Positions 9,111 through 16,409 of a stretch of 50,562 nt of DNA are shown here, piece by piece; position 1 is the first letter of the stretch; each line of letters begins with the position of its first letter. The stretch covers positions 1-50,562 of the forward strand of contig JAUNOY010000021.1 in assembly GCA_030536995.1 (NCBI GenBank), read 5' to 3'. Source of the stretch: Eubacteriales bacterium. GTDB lineage: Bacteria > Bacillota > Clostridia > Lachnospirales > Lachnospiraceae. The position numbers and the translations under genes were made by a program. Under the pieces are notes generated by a model. It did no database searches. It had not been told where the DNA came from and saw only the letters and a program-made list of their open reading frames with translations.

Positions 9111-9518
9111 TCATTCTCCATCCATAATCTGCTGAAGTGTTTTTCTCTTCAAAAGGTTCCAGAATTCCATCTGGATGGCTTCCAGTTCTCTGTGAACCAG
9201 ACACGGAATTCCATTCTCACCATCGCGCAGACATTTACGGCCAGGATCCATACATTCGATAATAAACAAATCCGGATCAATAGCGCTGTACACATCAAAA
9301 AGAGTCATCTCATCCGGCTGTCTGTTCAGGGAATATCCTCCATGTACACCTCTGAACCCCCGGACAATTCCGGATTTCTGCAATTTTTTTAAAATTTTAT
9401 ACGCAAAAGGTGCTGTGATCGATTCCCTTTCGCAAATTTCTGATACGCTTAGTCTCTGCTCTCCGGCTAGAGCTCGAATCACCCTTACTGCATAATCGCT
9501 TTCTCTGGTAATAAACAT
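9111..9518 (-). CDS. Rrf2-family transcriptional regulator
   Basis: A 135-residue winged-helix regulator. It begins with MFITRESDYAVRVIRALAG, the usual Rrf2 start, followed by the helix-turn-helix segment SVSEICERESITAPFAYKILKKLQKSG and the wing sequence RGFRGVHGGYSL. Three cysteines (ECMDPGRKC then GIPC) lie where IscR/NsrR-type members bind an Fe-S cluster. Their spacing (C-x6-C-x9-C) is not the IscR C-x5-C-x7-C, so cluster binding is only possible. It sits directly upstream of nifJ on the same strand. A link to iron-sulphur, redox or nitric oxide control of nifJ is inferred from position alone. Confidence 0.88.
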   Translation of the reverse strand: MFITRESDYAVRVIRALAGEQRLSVSEICERESITAPFAYKILKKLQKSGIVRGFRGVHGGYSLNRQPDEMTLFDVYSAIDPDLFIIECMDPGRKCLRDGENGIPCLVHRELEAIQMEFWNLLKRKTLQQIMDGE

Positions 9519-9582
9519 TTTTCATAACCTTTCTTCTTATTGTTATATTTTTAAAATCACTCTGTATTTATGGCCGGCACAT

Positions 9583-10104
9583 TTACCGGTTTTTTTCTCT
9601 TTCCTCTATTGTATCCAGAATTTCCCGACATATTTGCTGTGTGCTTTTCCCGTCGGTTATGACTGTAAAATCAGCGGCAGCTTCGTATTTCGGCCTGCGC
9701 TGTTCCATCAGTCGGCATATGTAATCTACATTCATATTGCCTTCCAGAAGAGGACGATTGTGATTATGTTTCACTCTGTTATAAACAGTTTCGGGACATG
9801 CATCCAGAAGAATGACAATTCCGTTTCTTTTCATTTCGGATACATTCTCATCTTTTAGAGCTGTACCCCCGCCACAGGATACTACCAGCCTTTCACTGCT
9901 GCAAAACTTCTTTAACAGACCTGTTTCAACTTCACGGAAATATGATTCGCCGCTGACTGTAAAGATTTCCTTAATACTGCGCCCTTCCTGACGCTCAATC
10001 TCTTCATCCATTTCCAGGCACTTAAATCCGTATTGTTTACAAAGATAGCGGGAAACTGTTGATTTACCGCATCCCATAAAGCCTATTAAATAAATATTCC
10101 CCAT
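9583..10104 (-). CDS. aroK: Shikimate kinase
   Basis: AroK phosphorylates shikimate at the 3-hydroxyl with ATP in aromatic amino acid synthesis. The 173-residue form fits the family. It shows IGFMGCGKSTVSRYL (P-loop, residues about 6-20), the shikimate-binding MDEEIERQEG, the EVETGLL segment, the CGGGTALK loop, and RPLLEG with its lid arginine. The start at 10104 is chosen because AAGGAGAAAG immediately precedes it; the reading frame stays open for 53 more codons upstream, but that stretch has no family resemblance. It lies 64 bases upstream of the Rrf2 gene. Confidence 0.93.
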   Translation of the reverse strand: MGNIYLIGFMGCGKSTVSRYLCKQYGFKCLEMDEEIERQEGRSIKEIFTVSGESYFREVETGLLKKFCSSERLVVSCGGGTALKDENVSEMKRNGIVILLDACPETVYNRVKHNHNRPLLEGNMNVDYICRLMEQRRPKYEAAADFTVITDGKSTQQICREILDTIEEREKNR

Positions 10105-10236
10105 TTCTTTCTCCTTAGACCCTTTTATATACGGATTATACCAGACAGTTTTTTTTTTGTAAAGGAAGCAAGTGTAAGGTTTTGACGAATGTTCGGAGGA
10201 TTTTGGGAATAATCCCGGAAAAATTGAAAATAGGTG

Positions 10237-10264
10237 TTGATTTTTTCTTATTTTACGGTACAAT
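10237..10264 (+). promoter_or_regulatory. Possible sigma-A promoter of the ABC-F gene
   Basis: TTGATT and TACAAT are separated by 16 bases and lie about 60 bases ahead of the ABC-F start codon. The region just downstream is AT-rich. Confidence 0.5.
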
Positions 10265-10323
10265 GATTACGGTTAAACTATTATAATAAGAAATAAAACT
10301 ATATACGAAAAACGAGGTATGAT

Positions 10324-11964
10324 ATGATTTCAGCAAATAACATCACTTTACGTGTAGGAAAAAAAGCCCTCTTCGAAGATGTAAACATCAAATTCACAGA
10401 AGGCAACTGTTACGGTCTGATCGGCGCCAACGGCGCAGGTAAATCTACTTTCCTGAAGATTCTTGACGGCCGCCTTGAGCCAACTAGTGGTGATGTCATT
10501 ATCACACCAGGACAGCGTCTTTCTTTCTTGCAGCAGGACCACTTCAAATATGACGCATATCCTGTACTTGACACTGTCATCATGGGAAATAAAAGACTGT
10601 ATGAAATAATGAAAGAAAAAGAAGCCATCTATGCAAAAGAGGATTTTACAGATGCAGACGGCATCCGTGCAAGTGAACTGGAAGGTGAATTCGCAGAGAT
10701 GAATGGTTGGGAAGCCGAATCAGACGCAGCAACCCTTCTCAACGGTCTTGGCATCGAAACAGAATTTCACTATACACAGATGGCAGATCTTACAGGAAGC
10801 CAGAAAGTGAAGGTTCTTCTGGCACAGGCTCTGTTTGGAAACCCGGACATTCTTCTTCTTGACGAGCCTACCAACCACCTTGACCTTCCTGCTATCGAAT
10901 GGCTTGAGGAATTCCTCATCAACTTCGAAAATACAGTAATCGTGGTATCCCATGACCGTTATTTCTTAAATAAAGTATGTACTCATACTGCGGACATCGA
11001 CTACGGCAAGATTCAGCTTTACGCTGGTAACTACGATTTCTGGTTTGAATCCAGCCAGCTTCTCATCAAGCAGATGAAAGAAGCCAATAAGAAAAAAGAA
11101 GAAAAGATCAAAGAGTTGCAGGAGTTTATTTCCCGATTCAGTGCTAACGCTTCCAAGTCCAAACAGGCCACTTCCCGTAAGCGTGCTTTGGAAAAAATTC
11201 AGCTTGATGACATGCGTCCATCCAGTCGTAAGTATCCATACATCGACTTCCGTCCGAACCGTGAAATCGGAAATGAAGTCCTTATGGTTGAAAATCTCTC
11301 CAAAACAATTGACGGCGTGAAAGTGCTTGATAACATCTCCTTTACTCTGGGACGCGATGACAAAGTTGCTTTTGTCGGCGCAAATGAGCAGGCAATCACA
11401 ACATTTTTCAAGATTCTCATGGGCGAAATGGAACCCGATGAGGGAAATTACAAGTGGGGCGTTACCACTACACAGGCTTATTTCCCGAAAGACAGCACAC
11501 AGGAATTTGATAATGACCTCACCATCACGGACTGGCTGACGCAGTATTCTGAAATCAAGGATGCTACTTATGTGCGCGGTTTCCTTGGACGTATGCTCTT
11601 CCCGGGTGAGGACGGTGTGAAACGTGTTCGCGTTCTTTCAGGTGGTGAGAAGGTACGCTGCCTTCTTTCTAAAATGATGATTTCCGGTGCAAACATTCTG
11701 CTTCTGGATGAGCCTACCAACCATCTGGATATGGAATCTATCACAGCGTTGAACAATGGACTGATCAAGTTCCCGGGAGTTATTCTTTTCACCTCCCATG
11801 ACCACCAGTTCGTACAGACAACTGCCAACCGTATTATGGAAATTCTTCCAAACGGTACTCTCATCGACAAGATCACAACCTACGACGAATATCTGGCAAG
11901 CGATGAAATGGCTAAGAAACGTCACGTATATGAAGTTAATGAAGAGGACGCAGCAGACAACTAA
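10324..11964 (+). CDS. ABC-F family ATPase (YkpA/YbiT type)
   Basis: A 546-residue soluble protein with two ATP-binding cassettes and no membrane part. ABC-F proteins act on the ribosome (translation factors of the EttA type, or antibiotic protection). The first cassette has a normal P-loop, GANGAGKST (about residues 36-44), and the Walker B region LLLDEPTNHLD. The charged interdomain linker (about 250-300) is rich in Lys and Glu. The second cassette has a good signature (LSGGEKVRCLLSKMM) and Walker B (LLLDEPTNHLDM). Its P-loop reads VGANEQAITTF, without the GK[ST] lysine. The order and the KWGVTTTQAYFPKD segment match the YkpA subgroup, as I recall it. It is a monocistronic gene ending at a shared bidirectional terminator. 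A resistance role is not indicated. Confidence 0.92.
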   Translation: MISANNITLRVGKKALFEDVNIKFTEGNCYGLIGANGAGKSTFLKILDGRLEPTSGDVIITPGQRLSFLQQDHFKYDAYPVLDTVIMGNKRLYEIMKEKEAIYAKEDFTDADGIRASELEGEFAEMNGWEAESDAATLLNGLGIETEFHYTQMADLTGSQKVKVLLAQALFGNPDILLLDEPTNHLDLPAIEWLEEFLINFENTVIVVSHDRYFLNKVCTHTADIDYGKIQLYAGNYDFWFESSQLLIKQMKEANKKKEEKIKELQEFISRFSANASKSKQATSRKRALEKIQLDDMRPSSRKYPYIDFRPNREIGNEVLMVENLSKTIDGVKVLDNISFTLGRDDKVAFVGANEQAITTFFKILMGEMEPDEGNYKWGVTTTQAYFPKDSTQEFDNDLTITDWLTQYSEIKDATYVRGFLGRMLFPGEDGVKRVRVLSGGEKVRCLLSKMMISGANILLLDEPTNHLDMESITALNNGLIKFPGVILFTSHDHQFVQTTANRIMEILPNGTLIDKITTYDEYLASDEMAKKRHVYEVNEEDAADN

Positions 11965-12000
11965 AAAAACTGTCTGTCCCAAATTATCCTGAATACAAAA

Positions 12001-12046
12001 AGAGGTTTCCCGGTAAACAAAATATTCACCGGAAAACCTCTTTTTT
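12001..12046. terminator. Bidirectional intrinsic terminator
   Basis: AGAGGTTTCCCGGT pairs with ACCGGAAAACCTCT (one mismatch). It is followed by TTTTTT on the plus strand and a shorter T run on the minus strand. It lies between the convergent ABC-F and ybaK-type genes, and the T run overlaps the stop codon of the latter. Confidence 0.85.
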
Positions 12047-12524
12047 ATTTAGCCGTAATATCCTCAATCTTACCGCCTGTCACTTTCAAAAGCTCTTTCA
12101 CAGGTACCTTCAGGGTCAGTCCGATTCTGCCGCCACTGACATATATTTCATCGAAATTACCTGCTGAAGCGTCAAACACCGTAGGAAAAGATTTCTTCAT
12201 CCCGATAGGACTGCAGCCGCCTCTCACATAACCTGTAATCTTTGTAATATCTTTTACATGAATCATATCTACAGCTTTTTCTCCCACTGCCTTTGCGGCA
12301 GCCTTACGGTCCACTTCTTTTTCGATGGGGACTACAAACACATAGAAACCTCCGCTTTTTCCCTCCATAACAAGAGTTTTAAAAGACTGCTCATAGGGTG
12401 CTCCTGTAAGGTCTGCGCTGTGCATACCATCTACAAACTCATCACAATTATAAGTCAGAGTATCATATGTTACTTTCTGCCTGTCAAGAATACGCATTGC
12501 ATTTGTTTTTGTTTCCTTAGCCAT
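12045..12524 (-). CDS. ybaK: Cys-tRNA(Pro)/Cys-tRNA(Cys) deacylase (YbaK/EbsC family)
   Basis: A 159-residue cytoplasmic editing protein that hydrolyses Cys wrongly attached to tRNA(Pro). It shows the family segments TNAMRILDRQKVTYD at the N-terminus, EQSFKTLVMEGKSGGFYVFVVP, a Lys-rich helix, then GYVRGGCSPIGMKK (the conserved GG-SPIG loop) and ISGGRIGL-like SGGRIGL near the C-terminus. AAAGGAAG precedes the start. It probably shares its transcript with the membrane protein and transglutaminase genes upstream, 27 bases away. Confidence 0.92.
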   Translation of the reverse strand: MAKETKTNAMRILDRQKVTYDTLTYNCDEFVDGMHSADLTGAPYEQSFKTLVMEGKSGGFYVFVVPIEKEVDRKAAAKAVGEKAVDMIHVKDITKITGYVRGGCSPIGMKKSFPTVFDASAGNFDEIYVSGGRIGLTLKVPVKELLKVTGGKIEDITAK

Positions 12525-12551
12525 TTCTAACGCTTCCTTTCTGTCTCTCTT

Positions 12552-13274
12552 TTATCGTCTTACGCGCCGTTCATTTTGCGGGGGCAGATTTTCCTCCCGG
12601 AACTGGAAATCCTCGTAATCATCATCCTCGCTTTCATCATCCCCATCGTCATAGTCATCCTCGTCGTCATCCTCTTCCTTTTTATTAATTGCAAACTGGA
12701 TGAGAATGCCAATAAGGGAAAAACCTGCGCTCATTCCGATTCCATAAGGAAATTCCGCAAGGCTGCCAAGTTTTGCCAGAGACATTCCAGCCATAACGCC
12801 GCCGATAATACTGGTTGCAATAATTAGAACCTCACGGCAATATTTTACCGCCAGAGAGCCTACACCTACACCACATAAAATGCAGACAAAAAATACGGAG
12901 GACTTCGTTGGATGGAGAATATAAATACTCAGAGCCCAGCCAATTCCTGCACCCATAAGGAAGATGCCTGCCTTGTAGATTAAAAATGCAATTACGGCGA
13001 ACAGGATACCTCCAAAGAGCATTGCAGCTGCATAGATTGCTTTATCCTGACTTCCTAATGTATAAGCTGCGAAAAAACCAAGTGCAGCGCCGACACCGAA
13101 ACCTCCCAGCATCATCCAGAACCGCAGAAGTCGATAACCGAGAATACAGTTCAGAATACCAAAAATCAAAATCACACCCAAACCGGCCATTGCCACATAA
13201 GAGAGCTGCTCCATATTGCCGACTCTGTCCACAATATTCATTATTCTTGAAAAAATTTCCATGAATTCTGTCAT
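12552..13274 (-). CDS. Multi-pass membrane protein with acidic tail (DUF4203/TMEM198-like)
   Basis: A 240-residue protein of unknown function. Residues about 25-190 are a series of seven or so Gly/Ala-rich hydrophobic segments, for example GLGVILIFGILNCILGYRLL and LGGFGVGAALGFFAAYTLG, resembling the DUF4203 / TM7S3-TM198 membrane domain. The last 45 residues are cytoplasmic by prediction and extremely acidic (long runs of Asp and Glu), ending in a basic ERRVRR. GAGGTGATGAT precedes the ATG. It lies 13 bases downstream of the transglutaminase-like gene, suggesting co-expression. Confidence 0.7.
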   Translation of the reverse strand: MTEFMEIFSRIMNIVDRVGNMEQLSYVAMAGLGVILIFGILNCILGYRLLRFWMMLGGFGVGAALGFFAAYTLGSQDKAIYAAAMLFGGILFAVIAFLIYKAGIFLMGAGIGWALSIYILHPTKSSVFFVCILCGVGVGSLAVKYCREVLIIATSIIGGVMAGMSLAKLGSLAEFPYGIGMSAGFSLIGILIQFAINKKEEDDDEDDYDDGDDESEDDDYEDFQFREENLPPQNERRVRR

Positions 13275-13287
13275 ATCATCACCTCAT

Positions 13288-14460
13288 TCAAAACATAAAA
13301 TACATAGTTTTCAGATTTTCCAGGATTCCATAATGATAAGAAACCTGATCAAGTCCGTAAATATCCATATAATATCTGGCAACCTCTTCCATTCTGTCAT
13401 ATTCTACCAAATCCTCATAGGCTGCCTGAAATGCATCTTGATTCGCAAATTTAAACCGTACAACTGCAGCCCCATTGTCAAGCCGAAGACGGCACAATTC
13501 ATAAATCTTTTCTCTGTCATAAGTATCGAAGCATGCTCCGTTCTTTACATAGAAATTTTTTTCTCTGGCTGTACATTCGGGTACCGAAAACTCAGAAGAC
13601 GGTATGTAATTTATTTCATATTCCTCAGGAAATGGGCAAAGGTAATCGTAAATCGTCGTTTTATGTTCTGCAATCAGCACAGCATCTCCCTCAAGGAAAT
13701 CCGGTTGATCTCCATTTGTAGCGTCAACATAATAATATTCTCCGTCAAGAAGAACCAGATTCCACGCATGGCCTTCCTCGCTTTCCGAAGAACTCCCCTC
13801 TACATAAATACAGGGTATACCAAGCCGCTCCAGAAGGTACTGAACAGCTCCTGCATATCCTGCACAGACAGCCCCTTTCTTCCAGAAAACCCCCGCAATA
13901 CTCTGGTCATCTTCGGAAGAAACATAATCCGTGTTGTCAATAATATAAGTATAGACTGTCTGCACTTTTTCATAATCTCCCGCTCCTTCCGGAACCAGAG
14001 AAAGCACATCCTGATATGCCTGTTCCATAGAATCTATGATTAATTCTGCCTCTTCTTCATTGTAGCTGTATTCTGGTGAAAACTGACAGTAATTTCCACC
14101 TGCATAAACAGTTTTATAAACCTGCTTCCTGTTATGGATCCAGAAAATCTCCGGATGATCTTTCAGAACCGCATGATAAACACGGTCCACCTGACTGTCT
14201 CCTGAAATAGTCAGATAAAACTTTTCTTTCCTGCTTCTGACTCCGGAAAGAAGCTCACGATACCCCCGCTTCTCGTCCTCTGACAAAAGACTGAAATAAT
14301 ATTCCAGATATCCTTCTTCCTTTTGGACAATTTCTTCTCTACGCATTCTGCGCACCTCGGAAGGCCCCCGGACAAGTGTAAACAGCCGGACACCTGTCAT
14401 AATCAGTCCACCAACTGCGAGAATGAGAAGAACATATCGGAAAAACTTTCTGATTTTCAT
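13288..14460 (-). CDS. Membrane-anchored transglutaminase-like protein
   Basis: A 390-residue protein with one N-terminal membrane anchor (about residues 9-27) and an extracytoplasmic transglutaminase-like fold. The Cys-His-Asp triad is visible: Cys in GAVCAGYAGAVQYLLERLG, His in EEGHAWNLVLLDG, Asp in YYVDATNGD. Bacterial members act as proteases or peptide-crosslinking enzymes near the wall, and the substrate is unknown. ATG at 14460 is preferred because AGGAG lies 5 bases ahead; a GTG two codons upstream overlaps that site. It is first in a probable operon with the acidic-tailed membrane protein. Confidence 0.8.
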   Translation of the reverse strand: MKIRKFFRYVLLILAVGGLIMTGVRLFTLVRGPSEVRRMRREEIVQKEEGYLEYYFSLLSEDEKRGYRELLSGVRSRKEKFYLTISGDSQVDRVYHAVLKDHPEIFWIHNRKQVYKTVYAGGNYCQFSPEYSYNEEEAELIIDSMEQAYQDVLSLVPEGAGDYEKVQTVYTYIIDNTDYVSSEDDQSIAGVFWKKGAVCAGYAGAVQYLLERLGIPCIYVEGSSSESEEGHAWNLVLLDGEYYYVDATNGDQPDFLEGDAVLIAEHKTTIYDYLCPFPEEYEINYIPSSEFSVPECTAREKNFYVKNGACFDTYDREKIYELCRLRLDNGAAVVRFKFANQDAFQAAYEDLVEYDRMEEVARYYMDIYGLDQVSYHYGILENLKTMYFMF

Positions 14461-14557
14461 ATACACTCCTTTATCTCAAGTTTCTTTTTTATTATAACGA
14501 CTGTACATGCGCTTGTAAACATTTACTTAACTGCTGTTTTTTATTCTCTCAAAACAG

Positions 14558-14586
14558 TTGCCTTTTTTCCTGTGAAGAGGTAAACT
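14558..14586 (+). promoter_or_regulatory. Possible sigma-A promoter of pduL
   Basis: TTGCCT and TAAACT are separated by 17 bases, about 45 bases ahead of the pduL start. Confidence 0.45.
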
Positions 14587-14631
14587 ATGATAAATTAACG
14601 TTATAAATTTTTTCTGTGGAGGAATAATGAG

Positions 14632-15270
14632 ATGAGCATAAAAATTCCCATCGAGACTTCAGCAAGACATATTCATTTATCAAGAACGGATTTCGAAAAA
14701 TTATTTGGACCTGACGCAGAGCTTCATTATGTGAAAGAATTAAGTCAGCCCGGACAGTACCTCTGCGAAGAACGTGTTACAGTTAAAGGACCGAAAGGTG
14801 TTTTTGAAAATATGGCGCTTCTGGGTCCCTTCCGTAAGGAAAGCCAGGTGGAGCTTTCTCTTACGGACACCAGAAAACTGGGTATTCCCGGTGTAATTCG
14901 CCAGTCCGGAGATATTAACGAAACCCCCGGATGTACTCTGATCGGTCCTTTGGGGGAAACAGAAATAGAAAAAGGTGTAATTGTTGCCAAACGTCATATC
15001 CACATGACTCCCGAGGATGCTCTTACACTGCGAGTTCATGACAATGACGAGGTATTTGTCCTGACCAAAAGTTACGGTCGCGCTCTTATCTATGCAGATG
15101 TTGTTGTTCGCGTGCATTGGGATTATCAACTTGCCATGCACGTAGATACAGATGAAGCAAACGCTTTTTCCAGCGATGCTGAACCTTACGGCGTAATTAT
15201 CAGGCTCTTTGACAGTAATTTTAATACAGATAAATGGATTGAAGACGTACTGTCCGGTATTAACCGCTGA
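14632..15270 (+). CDS. pduL: Phosphate propanoyltransferase / phosphotransacylase, PduL type
   Basis: PduL-type enzymes exchange CoA and phosphate on acyl groups, making acyl-phosphate for ATP synthesis by a kinase. The 212-residue protein holds the duplicated beta-barrel. The first metal-binding motif is SARHIHLS (residues about 10-17), the second is AKRHIHMTPEDA, and the C-terminal HVDTDEANA is diagnostic. The start follows GGAGG at 9 bases. No microcompartment shell genes or targeting-type N-terminal extension are present, so it is probably a free cytosolic phosphotransacetylase linked to acetate formation, which would suit the nearby nifJ (inference). It converges with fabH with a four-base gap. 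Confidence 0.92.
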   Translation: MSIKIPIETSARHIHLSRTDFEKLFGPDAELHYVKELSQPGQYLCEERVTVKGPKGVFENMALLGPFRKESQVELSLTDTRKLGIPGVIRQSGDINETPGCTLIGPLGETEIEKGVIVAKRHIHMTPEDALTLRVHDNDEVFVLTKSYGRALIYADVVVRVHWDYQLAMHVDTDEANAFSSDAEPYGVIIRLFDSNFNTDKWIEDVLSGINR

Positions 15271-15274
15271 ACCG

Positions 15275-16240
15275 TTACCAGTAAAGAAGAGTTCCTCCCC
15301 AGGTAAGTCCTGCGCCGAAACCTGACATCAAAATAAGATCCCCCCGCTCCAGCTTTCCGTCTCTGTTCAACTCATCAAGGAGAATAGGAATACTGGCAGC
15401 GGAGGTGTTTCCGTATTTATCTACATTGACAGGGAATTTCTCCTCACTCTCTCCCAGTCTTTTTGCAACCGAGCTGATGATTCGCCGGTTTGCCTGATGA
15501 AGAAGTACATATTTAACCTCTTTCAAATTCTTTCGACTCTTTTCCAAAAGTTCCAAGACACACTCAGGGACTGTTTTAACTGCAAACTTAAATACTTCTC
15601 TGCCATCCATATAGAGAAGCTTTTCCGGTACCTCCTCTGATATGGGAGTACGGGCTTTTGGCGCCTCACTCACAAGAACAGACCCCTTTGCTCCATTGCT
15701 GTGCTGGCTGATTTCCAAAATCCCATCCTCTGCTTCACCTACAACACAGGCTCCTGCTCCATCTCCAAAAAGAACACAGGTACTTCTGTCTGTCCAGTCT
15801 GTAATTCTTGAAATAGTATCAACTCCGATAATAAGAGCTTTTCTGTAAAAACCTGCCTGAATATATGCGTGGGCAGTGTTCAGGGCAAAAATAAAACCGG
15901 AGCATGCGGCACTGATATCCATAGCCGCAGCACCCTGAATACCAAGAAGGCCGCAGACCTGGCATGCTACTCCGGGAAAATTGCAACCTGCCGAAGAGGT
16001 TGCAGCGAGAACCAGATCAATTTCTGCCAAATCAGTTCCTCCGTTTTCCAGGGCCTTCTGTGCCGCTTCAAACGCAAGCGTTACCGCGTTCTCCTCCTCT
16101 CCTGCAAGGAAACGACTTCCAATTCCTGTCCTGCTTCGAATCCATTCATCGTTTGTATCTACATAGTTTGATAATTCTTCATTTGTAATCCTGTATTTGG
16201 GGAGCGCTCTCCCTGTTCCTTTGATTCTAGTTGTTCTCAT
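15275..16240 (-). CDS. fabH: Beta-ketoacyl-ACP synthase III
   Basis: FabH condenses a short acyl-CoA with malonyl-ACP to start fatty acid synthesis. The 321-residue form (ATG at 16240, MRTTRIKGTGRALP) matches the family. The catalytic triad is visible: Cys in DISAACSGFIFAL, His in VLLHQANRRI, Asn in DKYGNTSAASIP. The C-terminal GFGAGLTWG is typical. An in-frame ATG 16 codons upstream precedes sequence with no family likeness. No fab operon genes surround it, so it may be a second copy or serve a special precursor. Confidence 0.93.
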   Translation of the reverse strand: MRTTRIKGTGRALPKYRITNEELSNYVDTNDEWIRSRTGIGSRFLAGEEENAVTLAFEAAQKALENGGTDLAEIDLVLAATSSAGCNFPGVACQVCGLLGIQGAAAMDISAACSGFIFALNTAHAYIQAGFYRKALIIGVDTISRITDWTDRSTCVLFGDGAGACVVGEAEDGILEISQHSNGAKGSVLVSEAPKARTPISEEVPEKLLYMDGREVFKFAVKTVPECVLELLEKSRKNLKEVKYVLLHQANRRIISSVAKRLGESEEKFPVNVDKYGNTSAASIPILLDELNRDGKLERGDLILMSGFGAGLTWGGTLLYW

Positions 16241-16358
16241 AGTAAACCATCCATTTATATTTTGATATTCAAAATTTATTATAACCAAAGTATATGAGGT
16301 TTTTCTATGTTTGTCAACCTTTTTTTCACTTCAAGCTTCTCAGTAAACAACACAACAG

Positions 16359-16392
16359 TAAAAACAGAACCATCCCTGACGGAATGGTTCTG
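16359..16392 (-). terminator. Intrinsic terminator after the NlpC/P60 gene
   Basis: Read on the minus strand: CAGAACCAT / ATGGTTCTG, a 9-bp stem with a 10-base loop, followed by TTTTTACTG. Confidence 0.8.
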
Positions 16393-16409
16393 TATGGTTT
16401 CTTAAATAT

